Notes under the pieces: model-generated
Told to the model about the DNA's origin: nothing
Seen by the model: only the letters and a program-made list of their open reading frames with translations
The model's database searches: none
DNA from: Leptasterias polaris
Taxonomy: Eukaryota; Echinodermata; Asteroidea; Forcipulatida; Asteriidae
Direction: 5' to 3'
Length of the DNA: 64,000 bases
Assembly: GCA_037783415.1 (NCBI GenBank)
Contig: JAZGTN010000054.1
Location: forward strand, 992,001-1,056,000
In this document: positions 1-22,200 of the stretch, piece by piece
Position numbering within the stretch: the first letter of the stretch is position 1
Layout: each line of letters begins with the position of its first letter
Position numbers and translations under genes: made by a program

Positions 1-598
1 GCGCTTCACACATTATTACCCCTGGTCACTGGGCCATTTTGTTTCATTCCTTAACTCGTTGACTGCCGCCTACGAGTATATTCGTAGTAACAGGTGTAAC
101 GGATTCTGCCACTACGAGTATACTCGTAGAGAATGAAAGGCTTTTGTATAGTGAATTGAATACACTGGCATCGCTGAGAACGCAACCAATACGCTTCTGG
201 CAGTGGTGAGGACACATCATCAGAATTTGTATGCTACAACATGTAGACACACACAAAAATACCTATTTGGTATGCACGCATGCGCACCACACTTAGATGC
301 TTGGCAAATGGGATGCCCCTACAAATTTATGACCGGCAGTCAACGTGTTAAACCATCTCAGCTCCCTGGGGAGTATACAGCCTGTGCAACAAATATGCGC
401 TACTAAGCTAAATCAATCACAAGAACCATCTCTGCCCTCACAGGTACCCATTTTACCCCTGGGTGGAGAGAAGCAATTATAGTTAAGTGTCTTGCTCAGG
501 GACACAAGTGTCACGACCGGGACTCGAACCCACACTCTGCTGAACAGAAAGACCAGAGCTTGAGTTCGGTGTTCTTAACCGCTCGGCCACGACACCCC
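1..598 (-). mobile_element. tRNA-Leu-derived SINE, interrupted by a MITE
   Basis: Read on the minus strand from about 595, the sequence starts with a tRNA-Leu-like head: GTCGTGGCCGAGCGGTTAAG (A box), a CTCAAGC anticodon-loop-like stretch and a B box (GGTTCGAGTCCCGG) near 510-530. A conserved central block follows (CCTGAGCAAGACACTTAAC, about 485-505), of the kind known from Nin/V-type SINEs of marine deuterostomes. The tail reads GGCCCAGTGACCAGGGGTAA near 18-37 and runs off the window edge. The body is split by a TTAA MITE at 51-351; removing it restores a continuous SINE. It is a retrotransposed copy, not a working tRNA gene. Confidence 0.8.
51..351. mobile_element. TTAA-flanked MITE nested in the SINE
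   Basis: The ends are inverted: TTAACTCGTTGACTGCCG at 51-68 against a right end whose complement reads TTAACACGTTGACTGCCG (334-351). TTAA at both ends is the target preference of piggyBac-type transposases. Two near-palindromes, CTACGAGTATATTCGTAG (about 71-88) and CTACGAGTATACTCGTAG (about 113-130), sit just inside the left end. No transposase is encoded, so this is a non-autonomous copy. SINE sequence continues on both sides. Confidence 0.75.
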
Positions 599-1901
599 AC
601 AAGTGTGCATACGGGCTAAAATGTATCTTCTCATCCCGTTCCGACCACCGTGGGTTAAAGAGAACTGTTCAGTTTTTAACTTCCGAAAAGTTCTCCACAA
701 AAACGGCAGTCAAATTTGAGTAATTATCGAACAAACATTGCACTAGATAATCGACAGCGATTGAGCACTGTTTACGGTTGTGATAGGTAGGCTCATTACA
801 TTTTGTTTGAAATACCTGCGCACAGACACCATGTAATCAAAATGTTGTCAATCACAACCTAGGTCATAGGTTATTTGACGCCCAAAATAAACATAGCGGC
901 GCCTGTGCCTTGGTTGAGTGAGGAAGACCTCGTGATAAATTCGAAGTGTTTTTATTCACTTTTGCCCATTAATCTTTAACGAATAACCAACTATTAATGG
1001 GAGTGCGGGAAAGTTTAAACTATTTCCGGCGAGAGCCATGGAACTAAAATGAGCAGAGAAGCGTTGTAAACCATCCTATGACTGTTTGAATTTTGTTTTA
1101 GTTGGAGATAAATGGTCTCCCTCTTTTGAAAAGTCAAAAGGCGATGGTTAAACAGACCTTTTCTTTGATGTTTGCATGCATCCTTACAGAAAAAGGGGTT
1201 AGAAGGGGAATGGAATGGGAGAAAGGTAGTCAAAATGTCACATTAAATGCCGTTTGATTAAGTTTTATTGAAAGTCAGTTTGACTGAACTAAAACATCCC
1301 CGTACAAAAATGTTTAGGTCCATTTTTCTTAGAATGATGTCATCAGATGTTTTGGATATTGACATTTATTTGCACTGGAAGGGTATTGAATAAAATGGAT
1401 TTACACAATTTTAATGTGAGGTTAGAGACTTGTAATTTTTTCCCCACTCACATGAGGACTCTATCTATGAGAAAATGAGTGCAAAACAAAATTGAGTTGG
1501 TCACTTCCCTTCCTCTTTGAAAAGTAGACCCACGGGGGTCAGAACGAAACTCATTTTCCAGGCGTCTTTTCATTTATACTGTATGGCCTAACTTGACTTC
1601 TGAGTGTTTATAAAGTGACTAGATTAAAGAGAAATGTTGCCTTGGATCGGACGAGTTGGTCTTTAAAAAGCATTTGTAACAGTTGTTATAAAATGCATAT
1701 GGTTAGAAAGATGTTTTAAAAGTAGAATAGAATGATCCACACAAATATGCCTCGAAATTGCGTGGTTTGCCTTTTACTTTGTGAACTAACACGATCGGCC
1801 ATTTATGGGAGTCAATATGGCAACGTGTCCCTTTAAGAATTATTCATGAATTGCCTGATGGGACTCCATTTTGATTGGTGTAATTCTTATGATTCTTACA
1901 G
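599..1901. other. No recognisable gene; presumably SMC5 intron
   Basis: I see no exon, tRNA or clear transposon here. The stretch ends in a polypyrimidine-AG acceptor (TTCTTACAG, ending at 1901) that leads into the first recognisable SMC5 exon. It is therefore most simply intron, with earlier SMC5 exons outside the window. Confidence 0.5.
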
Positions 1902-10019
<8,118 letters not shown>

Positions 10020-10330
10020 AGTAGTCAACAGACATACAGCTGGGTGCTACTGGAAAATGCCATACTGTCATTGGAATCTAGATGCATTCTGTAGAAGACA
10101 TCGCTTGATTGTACAGTAAAACAGTCAACAGACATACAGCTGGGTGCTACTGGATATGGCCATACAGCCTGTTCAATCTAGATGCATTTTTCTGCAGACG
10201 ACGTAGCCTGATAGTACAGTAAAACAGTCAACATACAGCTGGGTGCTACTGGAAAATGCCACACAGCACCTTCAATCAAGATGCATTCTATAGAAGACGT
10301 CTGGGTCATTGCTTGATTGTGTGTTAGGGG

Positions 10331-12083
10331 GTCTAGATCTAGTTGTGTTATACGGCAAAGCCCCTTAAACAGGTTAAAGTTGGGTCTAATGGAAGTAGTT
10401 GCTGAAATTACAGACAAACATAAAGTGCCTTTGTACAAACATAAATATTATCCAGTGTAATTTCTCTTACTCTGATCAGGATAATAATGTCAAATTATAA
10501 CCTTTAAATCAGCTTTAAAAAAACATGATAAGAGATTATTCCCATTGGCTCCATTAAAATGATGATATTGGTTGTTATTTGAACAACGGGATTGACACTG
10601 GCTGTCATAACCGTTTTTAACTTTAATCTGTTTTATAAAATGAAGGTGGTACTGAGAGAAGAACAACTTGTTCATGGTTTAAAACGTGTTTAACTTGTGG
10701 TTTACTTTACAATTTTCACATAACATACTTCTGCTGCAGGGACGCCACAGAAATTTCTTGATATTTTATTTTGTGTAATTGTTGACGTTTATCTTTTCTT
10801 AGTTAAATCTTTAAAAAAATTCAATGGGGTATGAATACATACACAAACAGAGAGCATTTATCCTTATTACAATCTTAATAGGGGAAAGGTGTTATTGAAA
10901 AGCAATTTGGGGACAAAAACCTTTGTTTGTTTCGCTTTGTGTTCTGGTTAAATATTTTTGGAAAAGATAATTCAAAAGAATACACAATTACTTGTTAATT
11001 TAGTCACCACACAGTTTAAAATTGTGAACAAAAAATCTCAATTTTAAATCTGTTAGTGTGAAACTAGGAGTGGGAAATCCTTTCCTTACCCGCCTTCTGC
11101 AAAACTATTCTGTCTAAAGATAACGCCAGAGCGTTGCAGATTTTGTATAATTGTTTATTTGTTAGTTTCCTGTACTTCAACCCGGTCTCATCAACTGAAT
11201 GCATTCTTCTAGGCAGACTTGGAACTCATGCACCATCTCTTGAATTGTTCACCCATGTAAAGCCATTTCACTTCAGCTTATGACAAGGTTATTTATGTAC
11301 AGTTGATTTAAATCAAGGTTTAAACTACTTGTTCTTCAAATTGTGTTTTTGAATTCACTCGTTTTAACCTCTTCTTCTTTCTCCAAATTATGATTAGAAG
11401 ACCTGAACAAAAATTGTCCTGTTGGATTTCACTTGTTTTACAACAGTCAAAACTTGTACGCTAAACTTCAAGAGGCAGGAATGAAGCAATAATAACATGC
11501 ATGTACATGCCTAAGTATACATGTCAACACATTGTATAAACCATTACAGTGCCAAAGATCACAAAACCAGGAGTGATCAGTCACCAAAGTTGATGTTTGA
11601 CTGGCAACCAAGGTTTACCATAATTTGCTATCAACATGTGACCATCTCTATGATATGACAGACAGCCAAAGCATACACAGTGTACATATAGCTTCACGGT
11701 GGATGTTGTACAAACTGTATACTCACTAATTTGAGCATCTAACAAAGCATATGCTCACTTAAACACACACTTGTGTATCAATTAGGGCATAACAAACAAA
11801 AAGCAAGAAACTTGAAATATGAATAGATTATTGGTTGAAAACCTGAAGTGGCTCATGCAGATTGAGTTCAGTCAAATCATAGAAGTAGAAATACATGAAG
11901 ACACATTGGAAGACCAAGATTCATTTGGGGCAATGCTGTACAAATCCAGTTGAACCATGAGCTGATGCTGCTAGAGTCTATAAATGCTGTGAGACAGCTG
12001 TCCACACTGAAACCATTCATTACTGGAGTGAAGACTTCTGCTTAACTTGGCAGGAATCTAGCAATATTATAATCAATGTGATA
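10331..12083. other. Intergenic DNA, nothing recognised
   Basis: AT-rich sequence downstream of SMC5. No coding exon, RNA gene or clear transposon end was seen. SMC5 3' UTR may occupy the first part, but I could not fix a polyadenylation site. Confidence 0.5.
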
Positions 12084-12091
12084 TTTAGCAG

Positions 12092-13183
12092 CAGTGTTTG
12101 AGGTCTCGGTGATTTTGAGGTCTAGAAATTCTCGGCCTTTTTCGGTCTCGGGCACAGGTTTTGAATAGTCTCAGTCCGAGATCTATTAAAAACTCCTGAA
12201 TGATTGAAGTTGATTATTGGAAAACCACTTTTGGTTTATGGTTTGTTACCTGTATGACCTGGCAATTCATCACCAGCAGCAGGAACTGTGCATGTCTTTA
12301 ATATTTGTTAACAAACCTCTTGTCATGTAAGGTGTGTGCTTTCATTGAGTGGCAACATATGTATGACATATAGCAAACACAACAGGCAAGTTGTATGAGG
12401 CCATGTAACCTGTAACATCCCATGTTTACAAAAGAGCCACAGAGCCTGCTTACTGTCTGATTTTGATCATTTGAAGAAAGGGGGCACATCTCAAAACTTG
12501 TTCAGCTGTTATTTTTATATCTCTAATTGATGTGGAAGTTGCGACTCAAAATGTAACATGTAAATGTTATATGGTCTACACATGATATATGTAGACCATG
12601 TAACATTTGTTTACAAAAAGAATGACCTTGTACATTCCAGGGCCTTTCTGGCAGGCAGGATACTACACTTGGCATATTGGAAATTCTACATTTTTGTCAT
12701 AGTTGCCATGTAATTAACTTGCATCACTGGACCAGTTCATCAGATTTGTAAGTTGTGTTAACAAAGTAAAGTACTTTACTTAATATGTACTTAGGACTAA
12801 TGTATCCCCAAAAATAATTGAACAAACCGAATTCTATCTGCTTGCAGTAACACTGGAAAACTTTCCCCATATGGGCCTAAGATGAGGTGTTGCATGAAAT
12901 GGATATTTGCCATGTTCACAGTATTTTTCTTTGTTGAAATGGATGAAGCAAAATAAATGTTGTGACTTATTTCTGTCCATGTAAAAAAAAAGAATATAGT
13001 ACCGATGTTGAGGGAAATTTTTGTTTTTGTTTTTGTCAAAGTTTTAACATCACATATGCGCAACCCTCTTGAACTGAGCCTGGCCCCTTACATGTCAAGT
13101 TTATCCAAAAATTGATTTACAAAATGTTGTTCAATGAGGGCTCGGTCTCGATCTCGGACTTTGATGTTTTGACTCCAACACTG
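12092..13183. mobile_element. Non-autonomous hAT-like element
   Basis: Inverted ends CAGTGTTTGAG (12092) and, on the complement, CAGTGTTGGAG (ending 13183), each followed by subterminal CTCGG/GAGACCGAG motifs. The flanks are TTTAGCAG (12084-12091) and TTCAGCAG (13184-13191), an 8-bp target duplication with one mismatch. Eight-base duplications with CAG-type ends are typical of the hAT superfamily. The 1.09-kb interior has no convincing transposase. Confidence 0.7.
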
Positions 13184-13191
13184 TTCAGCAG

Positions 13192-16100
13192 GATATTCAA
13201 AAGGCACCTCACATCTCCCGTGTATAAAAATCAAGACACAATGCTGAAGCTTCTTTTGTTTTTATGATACATCACCATGAACAAATTTTCTTAAATGTGT
13301 TACAATAAATTGTTTATATTTGGAAGTGTTCTTACATTTTGTATACGCAAAATCTTTGTCTGCACAGATGCAAGCAATTCCAATAAGATCAATACAGTTT
13401 TCTTTGGGTTTTGCAGGTTAATTCTTGTTAGATACATGTTATGTGTTCGGAGCAACACTCGGAACACTACTTGTTTTGGTTCGGTTTTCTTTTCTTTTCT
13501 TAATACTTCTTCTCCTCCATGTCGATTGTCCGCTAACAAAAGCACACTTCCCAAGCTCATATAAACTTGAAACATGGTTAGATAATCATTAGGAGATGAA
13601 ACTGCATCAGTTGTCAAATTACAAGGTTTTTTAACAAACATTTTAATCTTTGAAAATCCATATCAAATAAAAAAGAAGAGACCGTCTTTTGCTTTTTGCG
13701 GGATTATATAGAGGAAATATAAGTCTTCATTTTTTATTGTGTGCATCAAAACCAGAAGTACCTTATAACTTCTTAGCGTATTGATAGAGCTAACGCTAGA
13801 GTGACGACATGATGAAGTCATCACAATATTTTTTACTACTTTTTGAAATAGTGACCAATTATTACATGTCTTGAGTAATCAGACTTGCAAGGTCCTACAA
13901 GGATAAAATGTGGGTGACGTTTTCATGACGTCAACAATTGTCACGTTATGTCACCACCAAGGTAGTGTTTTACAAGATGTGCATGTATTCAAGCTGTGAT
14001 GTGTTACATCCAAAAAGTGGGTCCCGTCACTGTGAGGTCTTGCTTTCCACAGCAATAATTTGTAACAAAAAATAAGGGTCCCGTCACAGTGAGGTCTTTA
14101 CTTTTTACCTGTTTGTTAAAAGATAGTTAACTAAAGTACTGACATGTTTTTTGAAAAAAATAAATGAAACTCTTCATGATAACACGTCTATTAAAAAACG
14201 GCTCATCATTTCCCTCCCGAACACCTTGTATTTGTGGTAAGACAAACTCTAAATTTCTAGTTGTATGTAAAATTGCCAGTGTTTGTCTGTTTACCTCCAT
14301 GGTCAAATTGACTTTAAATCTAGTTTTCCATTTTCTACCTATGAAAGGCAAATTTAGTCTCTAAAAAACAATTGGCAATCTCCACAGAAGATGCCTTTAA
14401 TAAGAAATTGATAAATAATTACTGTGCAACAATAACTCAATGACCATAATAAGTCAGAAGGGCATTTTTTTTTTGGGGGGGGGGATGAATCACTATTTCG
14501 ATACCTTTGGTTATGTGTGCATGTATAAAGCAGAGTTTAATTGTCCACAATGTACATGTGTCTTGCTCATGTAATAGGTCGGCAAAAAGTCAGCTCAAAA
14601 ACTATTTAAAATAATACATTTAAATTAATAAAAAAAAATAAACAATAGCACTGAAGGCAACCAACCTGAATCAATGAAAACAATAATAATCCATGGATAA
14701 TACCTTAACTGGCACAGCAAAGTCAAACTTTCTTAGTTTTAGGAGTCGCTTGCAATAAATTGTTCCCTTCAGATATTAAGTTCTGTTAATTACATGTATT
14801 CCATTTTGCCAGAGATTTTACAAGAGATCTTTCCCAACTCAACAGCAGCAAATTGTTTTATTATTATACATAGGACTTATACATTTAGAATGAGTTAAAA
14901 CCAATAACTACTATTATAATTTATAGAAAATGACAAACCTTTGCATAAAAGAAGGACTCATGAAATAAAATGGCAGAATAAAGTGGCGAGTCTTGTGCTA
15001 CCTAGCATCCCCAATATGCAGTCCCCAGTTGTCCTTTACTTACAATAAGACAATATCATGGCAGTTTTTCAATTCAAGGTACATAGTAGTATAAAATACA
15101 AATTAGTCATAAACAAAAATGTCCACTAAAAATGTATTTGTCATAAACATATATGTGTAAATTTCATATAAATTTCAGTTGTTTTGTCTAATATTGACAA
15201 ATCTGTCCAAGATATGAGGCAATGTTTATGGCTGTAAATATTGTTTCCTATCAGAATGGTAAAACAATATTAAAATCTTTAAAGTTTTACCTCAATGATT
15301 AAATCAAGTTTAATAGCATCTTTACCCAATCATGGACTTGGAATGGGCAGAAAATGTTATCTTCCACAATGTGGGCCATTTTTCAGAATTGTAAACCACA
15401 TTTCATCAGAAATAACTTGCCAAACCTGTGACATCAACTGAATAAATCTGAACTCAAATTCAGGTTGAACATAAGACCTAATACCAAATTATCAGCATAC
15501 ACGTATTGTCATATGCATTTGCAGCCTGTGGGTCATCAGGATCGGTTCTCATTAATCACCCTTTGCAAAGTTTGCTGCAAGATGATCTTGACAAGAGGTG
15601 TATGCTTTACAGGATGAAATGCATAGATCTATATGTGGTGATGTAGAGACTCTGTATCCTGCCCAGCCAGAGAATGTTATCTCCAGACTTGGGGGATACA
15701 ATGCCTGCCATACAGTTTTTAGGATGTTTAATCTTTGTGCTCACAATCACAACCTGATTTCATTTTATTGTTTTAAACCATTGTATATCTTTTAACTATA
15801 ACAATTATCATACATGTAGAAACCCATACAAGTTGTACCACTTAAAGCAGTGTATAATGAGTCCATGGTAGACCATAATACTGTTTTAAGAATTAAAGCT
15901 ATCAATAAACAATCTCATTGATCACATTTAATTCAATGGAACTACAAACTTTACTTTACAAAATAAAATAACTACCATCATGGATGAAGGAACACTTTCT
16001 ATGCCATATTTGTATTACCTGAACCCCCACCTAGCTCACATAGTCTTGATTGTTAGTACTGATAGCATTCATCAAAATCATACTAAATATTAAATAATTG

Positions 16101-16209
16101 TACTTTGATTGTATTTGCAAAAGCCTTTTGAAAAAAAAGAAAATCCTTGAAGACGAATGTTTTCAATTAAGGTAAACATGATTTGATGTAATGCGCATCA
16201 TGAAGGCAA
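13192..16209. other. Intergenic DNA and DHDH 3' flank
   Basis: No gene is supported. At 14020-14098 two copies of GGGTCCCGTCAC(T/A)GTGAGGTC lie about 56 bp apart in direct orientation. A G-run occurs near 14475. The part nearest 16209 should be the DHDH 3' UTR. Confidence 0.5.
15764..15769 (-). terminator. Possible DHDH polyadenylation signal
   Basis: AATAAA on the minus strand about 440 bp downstream of the DHDH stop codon. It is a candidate only; such hexamers are common in AT-rich DNA. Confidence 0.3.
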
Positions 16210-19200
16210 TTATTGACAAGTCATAGGTCCTTTTTCCATGTCAGCATCAAGTAGATATCCAACATCATGACGTGCATTCTGGAGAAGCTCAGCTACCGAC
16301 AGACTTTCATCATGCCTGGCAACTGGGCATTCTTTAAGACCTTTAAAATCAACAATAACAGAAATTGGATGTTTTATTACATGGCATCGGTTTAAAACCT
16401 TGGTAACTTGTTTTTGTTATCTTATACTGAGAGAGCTCCACATCTGGGATAGCAGCAGCTCTTGTATTTTCATTTATATCATGACACTCCAGATTTCCTT
16501 CGTAAAATCTCAGGTATTCAGAAGCAGGTCCCCAACACAGCTATCATCGGTACTTTTGATGTGTCCTCTTTGTACACCAACATCCCCCAAGATGAAGGGA
16601 TTGCTGCCTGCTCCTCAGCCCTGTTTAAGAGTGGTCACGTGTCACCGCCCATTTCTGACATTGTATCCCTTATGCAACATGTTCTAACAAAAACAACTTT
16701 TCGTTCTTGGGTAAGAATTTCCTACAGGTACATGGCACTGCAATGGGTACACATATGGCACCTTCAATGGCCTGCCTTTTCATGAGTCAACTTGAACAGC
16801 GCATGTTGACGTCGGCCCCTTGCCGTCCCTGGGTCTGGTGGCACTATATCGATGACATCATTTTCATTTGGACTAGTGATGAAGCAAGCCTCATAGCATT
16901 CATTAACCACATTAATTCCTTCCACAGGACCATCAAATTCACGAATGAATACTCCACCAAGGACACCCACTTTCTGGATGTCAAAGTTATAAAGACAGAT
17001 GATGGCTTAACCACAGATCTCTTTGTTAAGCCCACAGATAAACATCAATACCTCCACTCAACCAGCTGTCACCCCTGACACTGCAAAACCAGCATAGCCT
17101 ACAGTCAGGCCCTCAGACTCCGTCGAATCTGTTCTAATGATTCTGATTTTTTCCCACCACTCACAGGAACTTAAGAAACACCTTGATTCAGAAAGTCAAG
17201 GCTCGTTCTAGGGAGTCTGTACTCTCCAAAGGACCCAAGCAACAACGGAGTTCCAAGGGGAAAGTTCCTTTTGTTGTTACTTTTCACCCCTCACTTCCTC
17301 CCATTCGTAAAATAACCAGTTCTAACCATCATATTCTTCACACATCAGATCGGCTTCAACGTGCTGTACAGGAAGAACCCATAGTTGCCTACCGACGCCC
17401 ATCCAGTCACAGGGATCTCATCGTCCGGGCAGAAGTCCCCCCCCATTAATGATGATGTTAATCCCCTTTGCCACAGGGTACTTTTAGGTGTTCCAACACA
17501 TCCAAATGCATCGTTTGTAGACAACACATCTGGGAATCAGACTCCTTTACCAGCCATACTGGTGGTACCACCCATAAGACATGGGGTCATGTCACCTGCA
17601 CCACCACTAATCTAATCTATCTAATATCTTACAGAGTCTGTGGTGTTCAATATATAGGTGAAACAAGAACTACACTCAAGAGGCGTTTCTATGGCCACAG
17701 ATCCACAGTCAACCCCCAAAAGCTGGATACACCTGTAGGACACCACTTCAATCTTCCTAACCACTCCATTTTTGACATGAATTTACAGGGCATTGAGGCA
17801 CTAGGTAACTGCAGAGAGACTGTCCATCTGAGTAGGGAGAAATTGTGGATAAGGCTCTAGTGTTGGGACTTGTTTGGGGTTTAGTTTAGTTTTTTGTGTT
17901 TTTTTAATCCACCCTTTTAATAGCCTGCTATAGCCCATTCACTTGTGCAATATTTTAAATCGTTTTTATTTATTAACAAGTTTATTTATTTATTTATTTA
18001 TATACATACTTCTTTATTTGTTTATCTTTACTTTTACTGTTATTTTACTTATTTATTTTCGTTTTATAAATTAGTTATTTATTATTTATTATTGGTTTTG
18101 TATAATTATCTGCTTTTATTATTGCGTGTACTATATTATATGTTTAAATCTATATTTATTTCATTGTGTACCCCAGATGTGGGGCAACAGATCTACGGAT
18201 CATAGTATGTATTTGCTTTTGTTGTCCCTTGCCCATCTCGGGGTATATTGTCTTGTATTTTGTTTTGTACTGTTATGGCAAATAAAATAATAATAATAAT
18301 AATAATAAAGACCACTCAGCCCCATGGTTTGAACATCCAAGAACATCCCCACAGATATCCATATTTTTAGTCTGCCCTATTAACTAATTATTTACTTTTC
18401 TTCCAACCCTCCATTTTGTCCTTTGTGTTTCCAACTTCTTGTGGTCAAGCCATCCCCTCCCCTCCAAACCCCCCCCCCCTTTGTCTCCATAATCCCTGCT
18501 TACCCCCTGCCTTCTCTGAATGCTTTCTGCTTTTCTCTCTCCACTCTATCTATTCATGTATTTCCACTTGACTGCTCTTGTCAGCCTTGTATCCATGTAT
18601 GTGTGTTGTCTTGTCATTTAGCCTTTGAGAAAGACTCTGCTAGGGTCGAAACATCAGGCCACTAACTAACTTTTTTCATTTATATTTTGATATATTTTAT
18701 GTATTATTTTTGTTGCACTCGGGTCAAGACGATATGTATTCAACCATGAAACTTCAGGAAACAAGAGGATCTGAAAGCGGATATATTTACAAAATCAAGA
18801 TCAATATTTGTTTTGTTTACCTTTAATAAGGCACTGCCTAACAGCTTCAGCCTGGTATTGTAATCCAACCACGTTTGCAAAACAAAATGTAGCACTCGTT
18901 TTAGGAAGTGGAAAGTTCAGCACCTCAGTCGTTTCTTTTGTAGTCACTTCCAATTGAGTTGGGCACCAAAAGGGATTTTTGATCTAAAGGCAAAGCATAA
19001 TTTACATTTTAAGCTTGGCAAACTGGGGTCAACAGAACTTATACCATTTCTTAACACTGTATGAAGACATATGCCGGGACCAGTGGCATAAATATACCTT
19101 TTTGGGGGGGGGGGGGGGGGGGGGAAATAATTAATTTAGTTTGGGGTGGCTTTAGAACATATTACGTATATGAACATGCACTGCCTAACTACAATACTGA

Positions 19201-22200
19201 CAAGCAGGAAATACTGGAAACATGTAAACAAATAAAGTATTTGGGAAAATGGGATGGGCTGAAACCTACACATGTATCCTTGTGTCCTTGAATAAAAACT
19301 TCACAAACTAAACTTAGCTTAAGGTTATGTTTCTGTTCTTGTCATTTTGCAGCTCAGAAAGCTTGTTACATTGAAGCAAAGGGGTGTGAACAAAACGGGT
19401 ACCTCTCCAGGCAAATAGGAGGCACCAATATTTGATAAGAAACTTTCAATTGGGACAACGGATTAATGCAATGCTAAGATTTAGAGCTGTCCAGTGATTG
19501 TAATGTTAACATTTCATAATAGTTTGTTCATTCATTGGCATAGATCCAGGATTAATCTCTGAAGGAGGCCGTAAACATCTTGCCTAATTATGCCCGGAGG
19601 GGGTGCACAAATTAATACAAAATAAAAACATTGAAAATATGTAACAACCAGACCGGTATTGAATTAGTCTCAGGATATTTATTCTGAAACCCTGTAAGCC
19701 TACTGTTAAGTATACTTAACCTTTGGTTTTTAATTGGAGAAAATCTGTTGGCTTATATTCAGATTAATCTGAGATTTAGGTAATAACTTGGATTTATCAG
19801 TGACTTACTGGTAATCATTGGAATTGTGCCAAAACTGTCAAGAAGATTACGCCACCCTACATCCCAACATTAGACTTGTTCACAACATTTATCCAGAATA
19901 GCAGGCTTTAGGGTGTGTGAAAGTCCCCTCACCCCCTTTCAATGCCTAAAATACTTCCTTCGGTAACAATTCAAACTTTCCTTTTTGTTTTTCTCTTTAT
20001 TAGCAAAATTGGCAGGCCATACCCCCTTCAATTCATATTGGTTGACACTGACCTTTATGTGCCCGTTAGTTCCTCTTATCTCCATATCATTGGCCAGAAA
20101 CTGAGAGATACTACAAGTCAGTGATGCCATAGCTTTATTTGGAAACAGCATAGTTGTCACTGTAGTCTCATCCACACCTAAACAAAAGACAATGGAAGTG
20201 TCTAGTGTATTGAAACATGTTTGTGAACATTGAGTTCGTTCATACTTTGCTTTAATGTGCGAGGAAACAAATCAGGAAAGTGTGTTGACCGCCATTCTTT
20301 CATCTCTGAGTTGATGAGTTGTCATTCTGTGGTGAGAGCCAAGGGGGGAGCCTTGAGGGACAAGGAGACACCTTAAAATTGTTAGAGCCTAAAATACAAT
20401 GTGGCAAATGGGTATGGCCTGGGGCTGTGAGTCATGGTGAAAAGTCAGGGGAGGGGGGAGCTAGACCAGACTACTTGTAAGGTTCAATCAGGGGCGTGGG
20501 AACACTGGGGATTATACATTGAACTTTACTTACAAACATATACATTGAAAAATATCAGTGTACAGTATTTCTGCACTGGATTTTAAACTTGTACTAAGAT
20601 AAATGTACTTAAAAGGGCAAAATCACATCTTTCTATGATAAGCAAAATAAATCAACTAACTGGAGTAGTAGGCTACATGTATGTTTGGTCTATAGTCAAT
20701 AACCCACAGTGAGCGACATACATGTCAACAAGATATAACACACAAGAAGACATCCGCTTTTTCATTATGTCACCATGTACATTGTAAAGCATTCTTTCAA
20801 AAATCTTGAAAAAGTAAATTGCACAATTGAACAAAAATGTCAAAGTTCATGTATCACAATGAAGACAAGAAGCAGTGGCGTAGCCAGTTGGGGGAGGAGC
20901 AAGGGGGAAAAATATTCCCCCCCCCCCAACATAAATTTGTTGGTGTAAATGGGGACGGCAAATTGTTTTGAAAATACAAGATAAACTGGAACAAACAAAA
21001 AAGTAAAAATTATACTTGGTATACACACACACACATCAAAAAGCTGGCTACGTGCTTGACAAGAAGGCAAGATGAACATTTAAGTCTGTACTTTAGGCCA
21101 AAAATTATGTGACTTTATGACATTATTCATCATTCAAAAAAGTGCAACAGAACCTGGACATCCCATAGGCACAAAGCTCAATGCAACAGAACCTGGACAT
21201 CCCATAGGCACAAAGCTCAATGCAACAGAACCTGGACATCCCATAGGCACAAAGCTCAATGCAACAGAACCTGGACATCCCATAGGCACAAAGCTCAATG
21301 CAACAGAACCTGGACATCCCATAGGCACAAAGCTCAATGCAACAGAACCTGGACATCCCATAGGCACAAAGCTCAATGCAACAGAACCTGGACATCCCAT
21401 AGGCACAAAGCTCAATGCAACAGAACCTGGACATCCCATAGGCACAAAGCTCAATGCAACAGAACCTGGACATCCCATAGGCACAAAGCTCAATGCAACA
21501 GAACCTGGACATCCCATAGGCACAAAGCTCATGGCAAGACAATATTAGATAGTTACAATTTATGAAGATAGTAGAACAATCAACTTTCAGTATAAAGCAA
21601 GGCTGGAAGCACAAATAAAAAGCACAACACAGAATGTACAATTGAAGTTAATCAACAGAGTATCTTGCCTGTCAGGAACTGCTCAGGAATACTAAAGGTA
21701 ACTGTTTATGAATTGAAACAATTGGTATACAGTTTGACATGGAGGAAATCCAACTGCTTGCTGTTTGGTGATTAGGACTAACCTGAATCTGATAAGAAAC
21801 CTTTGGTGCTGCTAGACAGTGGAGTAGTGCCGAATACCAACAACGCCATCTGATAAAGATACACCCCAATGTCCAACAGGCCTCCACCACCATACTCTAT
21901 TATTATACATCAAGAAATTGAAACAATGAATAAAACAGTCATTTGGAAATAGAAACTTAGAAGTATCCAGGTTAGAGAGTGATTTGCTTTTTGGCAAACT
22001 ATGATAGCTTACCAACCCCTTGAGAAACAGTTGCAGCTGCTAGTGGCTTTGACTGAAATGCCTATAGCAGCCAGAGAAGGCAACAATAGGTCGATTCAAA
22101 CTTACACGAAGACCAAAGTAAGAGTAATGAGAATGTTTTGCTATTGTTTCCATAACTCGTCCCGATAGGGTGACAAATAGCCCAGAACTTTATTGTTTCG

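Noticed and set aside
507..594. Functional tRNA-Leu gene
   Set aside because: It is contiguous with SINE core and tail sequence, so it is the SINE head.
1015..1233. Minus-strand small frame as a gene
   Set aside because: No domain, and within the presumed SMC5 intron.
13300..13641. Minus-strand 113-codon frame
   Set aside because: No recognised domain, no splice context, and a similar-length frame on the opposite strand; probably chance.
21117..21641. Open frames on both strands across the 39-bp array
   Set aside because: Repeat-driven; no recognisable domain, and inside a DHDH intron.
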